From Bacillota bacterium (lineage in GTDB: Bacteria; Bacillota; Clostridia; Lachnospirales; Lachnospiraceae): a DNA stretch of 64,000 nucleotides. Both the position numbers and the translations under genes were made by a program. Every line of letters starts with the position of its first letter. Positions within the stretch are counted from its first letter, which is position 1. Below, in pieces: positions 8,188 to 16,608 of this stretch. Below the pieces are notes generated by a model that worked only from the letters and a program-made list of their open reading frames with translations, did no database searches and was not told the DNA's origin. The stretch is taken from assembly GCA_023391695.1 (NCBI GenBank), contig JAEWAK010000062.1, positions 1-64,000 of the forward strand, given 5' to 3'.

Positions 8188-8484
8188 TCCATGCGCCAGG
8201 CAGGCTTATTTATCGAGTCAGGCTTTTTTATGTGGAATGCGTGGAATACTATTTTGGATAGTATAAAAATAACGAATGTAACCGGTATGGAATTTGATTC
8301 GGATCGTATGGTAAATTTACATTTTAAATTAAGAAGGAGCAAGATTTATTTGAATACAGTCATAATCCATGCAGCACAGGAAATTGACGGAGAAATCAGG
8401 AAGATAAAGAAAGCTTAAAATAAATTTTTATGATTCACTTAAATAAAAGGGTACACTATAAAGGGTAAAGGAAAATAGAATAGT

Positions 8485-8536
8485 AAAAACTGCTGCAAAT
8501 GTTTATAGTGTCAGACTTTGCAGCAGTTTTTTATTT
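8485..8536. terminator. Bidirectional terminator between convergent genes
   Basis: AAAAACTGCTGCAAA (8485-8499) pairs with TTTGCAGCAGTTTTT (8517-8531), flanked by A and T tracts on both sides, so it can stop transcription from the GH43 gene and from the convergent AraC gene. Confidence 0.9.
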
Positions 8537-9328
8537 TTTTTGATTCAGTTTCCGGTATCTGACCGGCGTTATATTACATATGCCGTTAAAAGCACGATAA
8601 AAGGTGCGCATACTTTCAAAACCGGATTGAAAGGAGATTTCGGTTACGGATAAATCAGTACTGGATAAAAGATATTTGGCCATTCTGATACGCTGGTTAT
8701 TTAAATATAAATTAAAGGAAGTATGAAATTGGTTATGAAAAATACGTGACAGGTAATATTTACTGGTATTTAATTTTCCGGCAATCTGTTCTAACGTAAG
8801 GGGGTCCGTGAAGTGTTCATCGATATAAACAAGAACCTGGTGAACCAGGTTCAAATCGTCGGCCTGGCCTTGCGTCAGTTCAAGGTTTTCCAAAAGGCGG
8901 CATAAAATAACAGTCAGATATCCCTTGACCAAAGAAGAGTCTGAACCTGCTTCATAAGGTTTTGGGATGTTAAGAAGTGCGTTCATACAGTAAGGGATGT
9001 CTTTATGAAGGCGGTCCGCCGCAATAAAGGCTGACAGGGGTTTCTTTTTCAACGGGTTCACAGACGGGATATCTGCCAGATAGGAGTCAAAAATCATCAG
9101 GAGGATACGGCTGTCTCCCGGTGTCTTTAAGCTGTGTATGGTATTCGGAAAAGATACGGCTATATCACCCGGGAATAATTCTTTTGTTTCATTATTAATT
9201 GTTACGGTAATCTCCCCTGAAAGAACATACATAAGTTCAAACTGCTTATGAAGATGGGGCGGATAATTGAGATTTGTCGATATGGAGCATAAGAAAGAGC
9301 GGTCCCGTTTCTGATAAAAGGTATGCAT
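8531..9328 (-). CDS. AraC-family regulator
   Basis: A 265-residue protein with an N-terminal cupin domain (about 15-100, YPPHLHKQFELMYVLSG and FPGDIAVSFPNTIH) that binds the inducer. The C-terminal double helix-turn-helix (about 165-262) includes LEQIAGKLNTSKYYLSRIF and the AraC signature near FQSGFESMRTFYRAF. AAGGAGAA lies before its ATG. It sits between a GH43 gene and an SGNH hydrolase, so it likely controls local hemicellulose genes; the sugar is unknown. Confidence 0.9.
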   Translation of the reverse strand: MHTFYQKRDRSFLCSISTNLNYPPHLHKQFELMYVLSGEITVTINNETKELFPGDIAVSFPNTIHSLKTPGDSRILLMIFDSYLADIPSVNPLKKKPLSAFIAADRLHKDIPYCMNALLNIPKPYEAGSDSSLVKGYLTVILCRLLENLELTQGQADDLNLVHQVLVYIDEHFTDPLTLEQIAGKLNTSKYYLSRIFHNQFHTSFNLYLNNQRIRMAKYLLSSTDLSVTEISFQSGFESMRTFYRAFNGICNITPVRYRKLNQKK

Positions 9329-9619
9329 AGTATTCTCCTTAACTCCCGACTCGTACTCTGTATGTACTTAAATCAGGATGGTGAAATATTTTAAATCTTT
9401 CACTCAAAAAGTTTGTACCTGTGTAATTCACGGAGAAACTTCAGATTCACAAAAGACTGCGCATGAATGAGAGGGAAATAAGTCAATATTTTTCTTTACT
9501 CATATTTGCGTATCGCAGCTGTACAAGATAATTTTACCATTCTTTCCGGTTGAGGGCAATATTCAATTGATACGGGGTAAAATTTTTTTCTAATTTAAAA
9601 AACAAGAATTCTAAAAATA
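9329..9619. other. Intergenic, AraC promoter side
   Basis: About 290 bp upstream of the AraC gene and before the GH43 remnant. I see AT-rich promoter-like sequence but no box pair I would defend and no gene. Confidence 0.3.
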
Positions 9620-9814
9620 TTGGAGGATTTGGAGAATAAGACCTCCGGTGATGGTATGAAATGGAGTACCCTTAACAGCAGTTTTTTGGCGGAGGGAGCC
9701 GTCTGGGTTGGTGCGAAGATAAGCCTGTATGCCGTATCCGATCAGGATATTGTACCTGCAGGTAAAGTATTCTTTGATTATTTTAAAGTAACAGCAGGAT
9801 TGTATGAATGGTAA
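9620..9814 (+). pseudogene. Remnant of a GH43 C-terminal domain
   Basis: An open stretch of 64 codons reads WSTLNSSFLAEGAVWVGAKI, then VFFDYFKVTAG. This matches the end of GH43 beta-sandwich domains, where a VWVGAKxGLxA strand is followed by a DFDYFRV strand. No catalytic domain precedes it, and the ATG lacks a proper ribosome binding site. I read it as the tail of a deleted second GH43 gene upstream of the SGNH hydrolase. Confidence 0.6.
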
Positions 9815-9886
9815 GGAAGCTATATTTGTATTATATTAGCAGGAATGTTATCATAAAAGTATAAAAACTAGAAAGGAAGAAGCGTT

Positions 9887-10645
9887 ATGATTAAAATACT
9901 GGCAATCGGAAATAGTTTTTCCCAGGATTCAACAACCTACCTTCATAGTTTAGCAGAAGAGGGCGGTACAGAGTTAAAGGTCGTAAATCTTTATGTCGGT
10001 GGATGTTCGCTGGAGCGCCACTGGAATAATATATGTGAAAACAAGGCGGATTACGATTATCAACTGAATGGCGAAAGTACCGGCAGATATGCCGGAATAC
10101 ACCAGGTACTTACAGAGTATAAGTGGGATATCATAACGATGCAGCAATGCAGCGGGTATAGCGGAATACTGAATTCTTATTATCCTTTTATTATTAATCT
10201 GTCAAATTATGTAAAGCAATATGTCCCGGAGGCCACACAATTGATTCATCAGACCTGGGCTTATGAAATCGATTCTGACCATGAACATTTTTCCTTCTAC
10301 CATAACAGCCAGGAAGAGATGTATGATAAATTAGTAAAATGCTATGAGACGGTTTCAAAAGATTTATCATTAGATATCATACCTTTTGGTGAAGTAATCC
10401 AGAAACTCAGAGGTATCCCTCCTTTTGATTACATAAGCGGCGGCAAAAGCCTCTGCAGGGACGGCTTCCATATGCATTACATTTATGGAAGATATGCACT
10501 GGCAGCGACCTGGTATGAATATGTGCTGCATAAAAATATTTTGCAAAACGATTTTGTTCCGGCTGCGGCAGAGGGAACGGCTGCTGCTGACGAAGAGCTG
10601 ACGGTGATAAAACGATGTGTACATAGTATAGTAAATGGGAAATAG
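9887..10645 (+). CDS. SGNH/GDSL-type hydrolase, DUF4886-like, probable carbohydrate esterase
   Basis: A 252-residue cytoplasmic protein. The nucleophile motif is GNSFSQD (residues 7-13), with the downstream Asp/His pair in RDGFHMHYIYGRY (about 196-208), the SGNH hydrolase arrangement. Proteins of this kind often remove acetyl groups from plant polysaccharide fragments, which fits the GH43 context, but the ester is not known. GAAAGGAAGAAG lies upstream of the ATG. Confidence 0.75.
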   Translation: MIKILAIGNSFSQDSTTYLHSLAEEGGTELKVVNLYVGGCSLERHWNNICENKADYDYQLNGESTGRYAGIHQVLTEYKWDIITMQQCSGYSGILNSYYPFIINLSNYVKQYVPEATQLIHQTWAYEIDSDHEHFSFYHNSQEEMYDKLVKCYETVSKDLSLDIIPFGEVIQKLRGIPPFDYISGGKSLCRDGFHMHYIYGRYALAATWYEYVLHKNILQNDFVPAAAEGTAAADEELTVIKRCVHSIVNGK

Positions 10646-10924
10646 TGACAGGGTTTAATTCCTTAGATTGCTTAGGGTAAGATGTAAAATAAATGAATAA
10701 GATATACAATATTTGATATACGGGATTCTATAATTGGATATATAAAATTCTTTTTCAGAACTGTGGAATTTCATTAGCCTAACCGTCGAGAGCCGCAAGG
10801 CTCTTGTGGATCGAATAAGTAAGCTAGAAATTAATTGTTTCGAAAAATGATATCCACCGGTTATCAGCCGATATCCGGCCAGGTCTCAATGATAAAACAC
10901 AATGATAAAACATATAAAAAATGA
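10646..10924. other. Intergenic with a GNRA-capped hairpin and direct repeats
   Basis: No gene seen. AGAGCC-GCAA-GGCTCT at 10789-10804 is a small stem with a GNRA tetraloop but no T tract. AATGATAAAACA occurs at 10888 and 10901, and AATGATAAAA again at 10931 inside the next promoter, which may be regulator contacts. Confidence 0.4.
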
Positions 10925-10953
10925 TTGACAAATGATAAAAAGTAATATACAAT
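10925..10953 (+). promoter_or_regulatory. Promoter of the cysteine-leader operon
   Basis: TTGACA (10925-10930) and TACAAT (10948-10953) are 17 bp apart. The start point would be near 10960, giving a leader of about 380 nt before the first transporter gene. Confidence 0.82.
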
Positions 10954-10956
10954 ACC

Positions 10957-11001
10957 AATATCTTATAATTCATATATAAATGATATGAATTATAAGATAT
11001 T
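10957..11001 (+). promoter_or_regulatory. 19-bp perfect inverted repeat at the transcript 5' end
   Basis: AATATCTTATAATTCATAT (10957-10975) and ATATGAATTATAAGATATT (10983-11001) are exact complements with a 7-nt spacer. Lying immediately after the -10 box, it could be an operator (the AATTC/GAATT core faintly recalls Rrf2-family sites) or a 5'-terminal RNA hairpin that stabilises the leader. Confidence 0.75.
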
Positions 11002-11026
11002 AGAAAACAGCAGAGGAGAATACCAT

Positions 11027-11113
11027 ATGAAAAAGATAACTAATTTAATAAGTAAAATTGATGTGGATATTAAGAACTGCTGCTGCATGAATCATTCCTG
11101 CCTTATGGAATAA
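11027..11113 (+). CDS. Cysteine-rich leader peptide, candidate attenuator
   Basis: A 28-codon frame with a strong ribosome binding site (AGAGGAG, 11012-11018) beginning MKKITNLISK and ending KNCCCMNHSCLME before TAA. Three consecutive TGC codons occupy 11078-11086 and a fourth lies at 11099-11101. A Cys-Cys-Cys run is very rare by chance, and the following operon is an ABC transporter with a cysteine-binder-like lipoprotein. I infer a leader peptide whose translation senses cysteinyl-tRNA supply. It could instead be a small metal-binding or secreted peptide, but it lacks a signal sequence. Confidence 0.7.
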   Translation: MKKITNLISKIDVDIKNCCCMNHSCLME

Positions 11114-11209
11114 TTGCATGCAAGTTTTCTTGATTTTATTGTTTTTATAGTAATCTTGCAATGGTGCAGAAATTCCGTAGGCAGGTGCATGCAGCAACTG
11201 CTATTTTTT
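11081..11209 (+). promoter_or_regulatory. Long leader hairpin with T6 tract (attenuator)
   Basis: TGCTGCATG (11081-11089, the second and third Cys codons plus Met) pairs with CATGCAGCA (11188-11196). CCTGCCTTATGGAAT (11097-11111) pairs, with one bulge, with ATTCCGTAGGCAGG (11172-11185). TGCAAG (11119-11124) pairs with CTTGCA (11155-11160). T6 follows at 11204-11209, 7 nt after the stem. The 5' strand of the terminator-like hairpin is therefore the coding sequence of the leader peptide, so ribosome position would decide whether it forms. Confidence 0.68.
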
Positions 11210-11342
11210 GCGTTAAAAGCAGAAATTCAGGTTAAAAAACGGGTATACTGCAGATAATCCGTAATATAATATTTACCGTAACTTTAAAGCCTAAGATTCC
11301 TATGAAATCAATAGATGGAATATGGTAAGAAAGGGTAAGAAA

Positions 11343-12002
11343 ATGAATCTTGAATTTATACAAGAATATATTCCACTTTATATAGAAGCAGCAAAACTTA
11401 CGGTCAGGATCGCTTTTTTTGGAATCATTATTTCTTTAGCGGCAGGGTTCCTCTGCAGCTTAATCCGTTATTATAAAATTCCCGTATTGCACAGAATTAT
11501 TGGCATATACATAGAGCTTTCCAGAAATACACCGTTATTGATTCAATTATTTTTCTTATATTTTGGTTTACCGAAAGCAGGTATTATGCTAAGTTCCGAA
11601 GCCTGTGCCATTGTAGGCCTGGTGTTCCTTGGCGGCAGTTATATGTCGGAGGCCTTTCGAAGCGGACTGGAAGCGGTCCCTGAAAATCAGATGGAATCCG
11701 GGTTAAGCCTTGGACTGACAAAATTCCAGGTGGTCCGGTATGTCCTCATGCCCCAGGCCGTATCCATATCCGTACCGGCCTTTGCGGCAAATACCATTTT
11801 TCTTATTAAAGAGACCTCGGTTTTCAGTGCAGTCGCACTGGCGGACCTGATGTATACGGCAAAAGACTTGATCGGTCTGTATTACGAAACAAACGAGGCA
11901 TTGTTTATGCTGGTAATTGCTTATTTAATTATTTTATTACCGGTATCGATCCTATTTTCAGTTATAGAAAGGAAATTAAGGCATGCAGGATTTGGGGATT
12001 AA
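11343..12002 (+). CDS. Amino-acid ABC transporter permease 1 (cystine/cysteine type)
   Basis: A 219-residue HisM/GlnP-type permease with about five membrane helices. The cytoplasmic EAA loop (SYMSEAFRSGLEAVPENQMESG, in parts, about 100-125) contacts the ATPase. The start is placed at 11343 because GAAAGGG lies 8-14 nt upstream of it, whereas the earlier in-frame ATG at 11322 has no ribosome binding site. First structural gene after the cysteine leader. The next permease overlaps it by 20 bp. Confidence 0.85.
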   Translation: MNLEFIQEYIPLYIEAAKLTVRIAFFGIIISLAAGFLCSLIRYYKIPVLHRIIGIYIELSRNTPLLIQLFFLYFGLPKAGIMLSSEACAIVGLVFLGGSYMSEAFRSGLEAVPENQMESGLSLGLTKFQVVRYVLMPQAVSISVPAFAANTIFLIKETSVFSAVALADLMYTAKDLIGLYYETNEALFMLVIAYLIILLPVSILFSVIERKLRHAGFGD

Positions 12003-12660
12003 TGTTCTGTTTCAAGGCAGAAATTTTGTAAGACTTTTGGAAGGCCTGTGGATTACCATAGAAATATCCTTGATTTCTGTAGCAATATCCATTGTGCTTG
12101 GAATTATACTGGGAATGATAATGTCTGTAAAAAATCCCGTCATAAAGGTAATAACCCGAATTTATCTGGAATTTGTCCGTATCATGCCCCAGCTTGTACT
12201 TTTATTTATCGTTTATTTTGGGGTAACCAAGGCTTTTGGGATACATCTTTCCGGAGAAGTTTCGGCAGTGATCGTATTCTCCCTGTGGGGAACCGCGGAG
12301 ATGGGAGATCTGGTACGGGGTGCCCTTTCCTCCATACCAAAGCACCAATACGAAAGCGGAAAGGCAATCGGCCTGACGAATCTGCAGATATATATCCATA
12401 TCATTATTCCGCAGACGGTAAGAAGATTAGTGCCTTTGGCCATTAACCTGGTTACCAGAATGATAAAAACTACCTCTTTGATCGCATTAATCGGGGTAGT
12501 CGAGGTTGTAAAGGTGGGCCAGCAGATCATTGAAGCCTCCCGTCTGACCGTACCGTCCGCAGCCCTTTGGATATATGCAGTCATATTTTTCTTATATTTT
12601 ATCGTATGTTACCCGATTTCCTTACTTGCAGCTAAATTGGAAAAGGCATGGAAAAGCTGA
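11983..12660 (+). CDS. Amino-acid ABC transporter permease 2
   Basis: A 225-residue paralogue of the upstream permease, with five or so membrane helices and the EAA loop around AEMGDLVRGALSSIPKHQYE. Its ATG lies inside the end of permease 1 (20-bp overlap) behind GAAAGGAAATTAAGG, which implies translational coupling. The two permeases would form a heterodimeric channel in the cytoplasmic membrane. About 210 bp without a gene separate it from the ATPase gene; I see no promoter there that I trust. Confidence 0.85.
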   Translation: MQDLGINVLFQGRNFVRLLEGLWITIEISLISVAISIVLGIILGMIMSVKNPVIKVITRIYLEFVRIMPQLVLLFIVYFGVTKAFGIHLSGEVSAVIVFSLWGTAEMGDLVRGALSSIPKHQYESGKAIGLTNLQIYIHIIIPQTVRRLVPLAINLVTRMIKTTSLIALIGVVEVVKVGQQIIEASRLTVPSAALWIYAVIFFLYFIVCYPISLLAAKLEKAWKS

Positions 12661-12869
12661 GGAAATCTTATATATGCCGTATCATTTCTCCTGAAGATAT
12701 AGGATTATGATCGGATGGAAAAAAGGAAATAGAAAAAAATGATATGTGAAGGCAGATTTGGTTGGAAGAAAATTTTAGTAGAGAAAGGAATGCCGCAGGA
12801 TTCTTCCGGTCCTTTATTTTATGGCAGTATCGGTCTGCCGGCAGGCAGAAGATGCAATGGGTGTAAAAA

Positions 12870-13649
12870 ATGAGTAAAAAAGAAGCTATTTTAGAGATAA
12901 AGAACCTGAAAAAAAGTTTCGATACCCTGGAGGTCTTAAAAGGTGTATCTTTAGATGTCAAAAAAGGGGAAGTTGTGGTAGTTGTCGGTCCGTCCGGATG
13001 CGGAAAAAGTACTCTGCTGCGATGTATCAACGGTCTGGAGGGCATACAGGGAGGCGAGATTTCCTTAAAAGGCGAAACTATCAGTAACCGGCCGAAGAAT
13101 ATGCATCTTGTCAGACAGAAGATCGGCATGGTTTTCCAGAGTTATGATTTGTTTCCCCATATGACCATACTGAATAATATTTTGCTGGGGCCTTTAAAAG
13201 CCCAGGACAGAGAGAAAAAAGAAGTGGTCAGGGAAGCCGAGGAATTGTTAAAAAGGGTTGGTCTTTTAGATAAGAGGGATGCTTATCCCAGACAGCTTTC
13301 CGGCGGTCAGAAACAGAGAGTCGCTATAGTCAGATCTCTATGCATGCACCCGGAAGTCATGTTATTTGATGAGGTCACCGCAGCCCTGGACCCGGAAATG
13401 GTAAGGGAAGTTCTGGATGTCATGCTGGAATTGGCCAAAGAAGGCAGCACCATGATTATTGTTACCCATGAAATGCAGTTTGCTCGGGCAATTGCAGACC
13501 GTGTCATATTCCTGGATAAGGGTGAAATCGTTGAAGAAAGTGAACCGGAGGCCTTCTTTACCAATCCGAAGACGGACCGGGCGAAAAAGTTTTTAAATGT
13601 GTTTGAATTTGATACCGTTAAAGGTGTTGAAGATAAAGAAACAGATTAA
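12870..13649 (+). CDS. Amino-acid ABC transporter ATP-binding protein
   Basis: A 259-residue GlnQ/ArtP-type ATPase. Motifs are Walker A GPSGCGKST (about 40-48), Q-loop FQSYDLFPHM, signature LSGGQKQRVAI (about 143-153), Walker B VMLFDEVTAALD and the switch His in THEMQF. Walker B has DEV in place of the common DEP. The ribosome binding site before the ATG is weak (GGGTG), so its level may depend on coupling or mRNA processing. It energises the two upstream permeases. Confidence 0.92.
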   Translation: MSKKEAILEIKNLKKSFDTLEVLKGVSLDVKKGEVVVVVGPSGCGKSTLLRCINGLEGIQGGEISLKGETISNRPKNMHLVRQKIGMVFQSYDLFPHMTILNNILLGPLKAQDREKKEVVREAEELLKRVGLLDKRDAYPRQLSGGQKQRVAIVRSLCMHPEVMLFDEVTAALDPEMVREVLDVMLELAKEGSTMIIVTHEMQFARAIADRVIFLDKGEIVEESEPEAFFTNPKTDRAKKFLNVFEFDTVKGVEDKETD

Positions 13650-13705
13650 ATCGGATCTGTTTAGCAAAAAAATATGGTTTTAAACCAGGAAAAGAGGAGA
13701 ATTAT

Positions 13706-14599
13706 ATGAAAAATTTTAAAAAAGTATTTACCCTGCTATTTATACTGACCCTGTTAACGGCAGCATTTACCGGCTGCAAAAGTAATACGGGAAACGATAC
13801 AAATGATAATACGGGTACTTCCGGAACAGAAACCGGTAAGGGCGGAACAGCAAGAACCCTAGAGGAAATCAGAAAAAGCGACAAGGTTGTAATCGGTGTA
13901 TTCAGTGATAAAAAACCTTTTGGATATGTAGACGAAAACGGTGATTTCCAGGGATATGACGTATACTTCGGTAACCGGATCGCCAAAGATTTAGGTGTTG
14001 AAGTGGAATATGTTCCCGTGGAAGCAGCCAGCCGTGTGGAATACCTGGTTACTGCCAAAGTAGATATCATTCTCGCTAACTTTACCGTTACGGAAGAACG
14101 TGCCGAACAGGTAGATTTTGCAAAACCTTACATGAAAGTTGCCTTAGGCGTGGTTTCTCCGGACAGTGCATTAATTACAGCTCCGGAACAGCTGAATGGA
14201 AAAACCTTGATCGTAAGCAAGGGAACTACGGCGGAAACCTACTTTACGGAAAACTATCCGGATGTGAAATTATTAAAATTCGACCAGTACACGGAAGCTT
14301 ATAACGCACTGTTAGACGGCCGCGGTGATGCATTTTCAACCGATAATACGGAAGTTCTTGCCTGGGCTCTTGAAAATAAGGGATTTACGGTTGGAATCGA
14401 TTCCTTGGGTAACTTGGATACCATAGCTCCTGCCGTTCAAAAAGGAAATACCGAATTACTGAACTGGCTGAACGATGAAATCGTAACCTTAGGAAAAGAG
14501 AACTTCTTCCACACGGATTATGAAGAAACCCTGGCTCCGGTATATGGCGATGCGGCTGATCCGGATAGCCTGGTAGTGGAAGGCGGCGTTGTAGAATAA
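13706..14599 (+). CDS. Amino-acid-binding lipoprotein, CjaA-like (cysteine binder)
   Basis: A 297-residue family-3 solute-binding protein. The signal peptide ends in the lipobox AAFTGC, with Cys24 the probable lipid anchor on the outer face of the membrane. The mature part strongly recalls Campylobacter CjaA, a known cysteine-binding protein: GVFSDKKPFGYVDENG, VDIILANFTVTEERAEQVDF and KPYMKVALGV are all CjaA-like. This supports cysteine or cystine as substrate and agrees with the cysteine-codon leader upstream. Good ribosome binding site (AAGAGGAGAA). Last gene of the operon, followed by a strong terminator. Confidence 0.87.
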   Translation: MKNFKKVFTLLFILTLLTAAFTGCKSNTGNDTNDNTGTSGTETGKGGTARTLEEIRKSDKVVIGVFSDKKPFGYVDENGDFQGYDVYFGNRIAKDLGVEVEYVPVEAASRVEYLVTAKVDIILANFTVTEERAEQVDFAKPYMKVALGVVSPDSALITAPEQLNGKTLIVSKGTTAETYFTENYPDVKLLKFDQYTEAYNALLDGRGDAFSTDNTEVLAWALENKGFTVGIDSLGNLDTIAPAVQKGNTELLNWLNDEIVTLGKENFFHTDYEETLAPVYGDAADPDSLVVEGGVVE

Positions 14600-14723
14600 A
14601 TATATTTTATGCTGCGAAGCGAAGTGCTGTAATGCACTTAAATTAGAGGAATTATGTAAGCTGTATGAGCCATAGGAAAAGTAATATGAGTTATTAATTG
14701 AAATATGAATATGGAAGTATATA

Positions 14724-14770
14724 TAAGGTACCGGATTTCTTGAATTGAAAATCCGGTACCTTACTTTTTA
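14724..14770 (+). terminator. Rho-independent terminator of the cysteine ABC operon
   Basis: TAAGGTACCGGATTT (14724-14738) pairs with AAATCCGGTACCTTA (14749-14763), followed by CTTTTTAT. A textbook intrinsic terminator. Confidence 0.93.
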
Positions 14771-14981
14771 TAATTTAGATCATTATTATAGCCGATATCC
14801 GGTTTTATGCGTTCGCCGTTTCCGGCAATGCCTTTCTTATTGTCAATACAATGCTTTTATGTTATGCTGAAGTCAGAAGAAAGTAAGTTGTTTTATTAAT
14901 AAATTCCGGATAAATAAATTAAATATAAGTCACGCAGAAAGGGATTATACAAAAGTATTCAAAATACAGGCTGTTTCATGA
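14771..14981. other. Intergenic
   Basis: AT-rich spacer after the terminator, with no gene or clear regulatory site that I can support. Confidence 0.3.
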
Positions 14982-15149
14982 AACGAATTTTTGAATGAAA
15001 TTATTGCAAAGGTGAGAAAACAGCTGCCATTTCATTTAAAAGATAATCCGCAGGTGATAAGAGAGATTATTACTGATTTTGACATTCTGAATTTTGAAGA
15101 ATGGAATCAAAAATTTTCTGAGTTCAGAATTGAAAAAATTGATGATTAA
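14982..15149 (+). pseudogene. Probable gene remnant, C-terminal fragment
   Basis: A 55-codon stretch with protein-like composition (NEFLNEIIAKVRKQLPFHL, then EIITDFDILNFEEWNQKF) ends at TAA 15147-15149. It has no ATG and no ribosome binding site, only internal GTG/TTG codons. It looks like the end of a decayed gene. I do not recognise the family. Confidence 0.35.
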
Positions 15150-15201
15150 ATTAATAACATCTATAAAAACATTAATTGGTATAATAAAAGGAGCGATTAC
15201 C

Positions 15202-15609
15202 ATGGATCATGAACAAAACAATTTAGAATCAGCAGGCTATTCCATCCGGGTGGATGACATCATGATTGACTGCGATAATGCACAGAAACTGGGGGATTTT
15301 TATGCAGGATTACTGGGATGGGAAAAGATCACTTTAAGTGATGACTGCGTTCAGGTCAGCTCACCGGGCCAGTCCCTTCGGTTTTTATTACAGGAAGAAG
15401 AGGATTATATTCCGCCGGTTTGGCCGGAAATGCCGGATAAACAGCAAAAGATGCTCCACCTGGATTTTACCGTAGATAATCTTAATAATGCGGTCAGCCG
15501 TGCGGTCTCTTTAGGAGCGGTAAAGGCGGAAAAACAGTATAACCCGTCTCAATGGGTAACCATGTTTGACCCGGCAGGACATCCTTTCTGCCTGTGCCTG
15601 GCGGAATAA
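15202..15609 (+). CDS. VOC-superfamily (glyoxalase/bleomycin-resistance fold) protein
   Basis: A 135-residue protein of the vicinal-oxygen-chelate fold. It has a paired beta-alpha-beta-beta-beta pattern with IMIDCDNAQKLGDFYAGLLGW (read in two parts) near the N-terminus and MFDPAGHPFCLC at the C-terminus, the usual landmarks of glyoxalase-like domains. The ATG at 15202 follows AAAGGAG at the right distance; earlier in-frame ATG codons lie in the preceding remnant region. The substrate is unknown. Confidence 0.82.
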   Translation: MDHEQNNLESAGYSIRVDDIMIDCDNAQKLGDFYAGLLGWEKITLSDDCVQVSSPGQSLRFLLQEEEDYIPPVWPEMPDKQQKMLHLDFTVDNLNNAVSRAVSLGAVKAEKQYNPSQWVTMFDPAGHPFCLCLAE

Positions 15610-15761
15610 GATTCTGACGAGAGGGAATTTTAAGTAGGAGCGAAACTCTTAAGGAGCTGATCGTTGTATAGGAGGACAGTGCGAAATAAAAGATATTTCA
15701 CACACAAATTTGTGCCTGCGACCCAAATTTGCAGGTTTTGAAGAAAGGTATGATCATTAAT

Positions 15762-16598
15762 ATGACTAAAAAGATAATGATATCTGTTCTGGCACTTATA
15801 TTATTTATATCATTACCGGTTGAAGCAAGCGCCAAAACATACACTACAAAGACCGAGGTATATAATACCATAAAGAAGAACCTGCTGTCTCATACGAAAC
15901 AATTTACGGTTGTAATGAACACGAAGGTTATGAACCAGATCGGAAGGAATGCGGATTTATTCAGTAAAGTGGCTGTCCTGGATGACAAAAGTACGCCAAA
16001 AGACAACGATTACCTGAAATTATCGGTCAGCAGCTGGAGAGCTTCCTGGAAGTGGAGCAGTGCCGGTACTACGGCGAAACTTACCTTTTCGGCCGCCTAC
16101 AGGACCAACTTAAGCCAGGAGAAGCAGGTAGACGCCAGGGTTCAAAGCATAATTAAGGCCCTGGAACTGGAGGATAAAACGGATTATGAGAAAGTCAAGG
16201 CAATCCATGACTACATCATTAATGAAACCAGTTATGACCGGACGCTTAAGAAACACTCGGCCTATGATGCCCTGATCAATCAGTCGGCAGTGTGTGACGG
16301 TTATTCCCTGGCCGCCTATCGGTTATTCACGGAGGCAGGTATCAGCACCAGGATTATTACCGGTTTGGCAGGCGGCGGAGCACATTCCTGGAATATCGTA
16401 AAAGTAGACGGAAAATGGTACAATATCGACCTGACCTGGGATGACCCGGTTACGGATTCAGGCGAGCCGGTATTAAGGTATGACTATTTCTTAAAAAGCA
16501 CCAAAGATTTCAAGGATCACACCAGGAATTCCCAGTTTAAGACGCAAGCATTTATTAAGAAATATCCCATTGCAAAGGAAAATTATGCGACGGAATGA
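15762..16598 (+). CDS. Secreted transglutaminase-like domain protein
   Basis: About 278 residues. A signal peptide (MTKKIMISVLAL, ending near VEASA) is followed by a transglutaminase-like fold with a Cys-His-Asp triad: SAVCDGYSLAAY (Cys), GGGAHSWNIVKV (His) and YNIDLTWDDP (Asp). Such proteins act outside the cell, often as peptidases or in cell-wall and spore surface roles. Starts at 15729 and 15750 are possible in frame, but AAGAAAGG at 15741-15748 fits 15762 best, although the spacing is a little long. Its 3' end is 10 bp from the convergent ATPase gene. Confidence 0.82.
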   Translation: MTKKIMISVLALILFISLPVEASAKTYTTKTEVYNTIKKNLLSHTKQFTVVMNTKVMNQIGRNADLFSKVAVLDDKSTPKDNDYLKLSVSSWRASWKWSSAGTTAKLTFSAAYRTNLSQEKQVDARVQSIIKALELEDKTDYEKVKAIHDYIINETSYDRTLKKHSAYDALINQSAVCDGYSLAAYRLFTEAGISTRIITGLAGGGAHSWNIVKVDGKWYNIDLTWDDPVTDSGEPVLRYDYFLKSTKDFKDHTRNSQFKTQAFIKKYPIAKENYATE

Positions 16599-16608
16599 TA
16601 CCCCATTA

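Noticed and set aside
8191..8418. 75-codon frame directly after the GH43 gene
   Set aside because: It has no ribosome binding site, starts 3 bp after the upstream stop and has no protein family I recognise; most likely chance or decayed sequence.
11081..11209. T-box or SAM riboswitch before the amino-acid ABC operon
   Set aside because: No T-box sequence (AGGGTGGNACCGCG) or S-box core is present; the Cys-codon leader explains the structure better.
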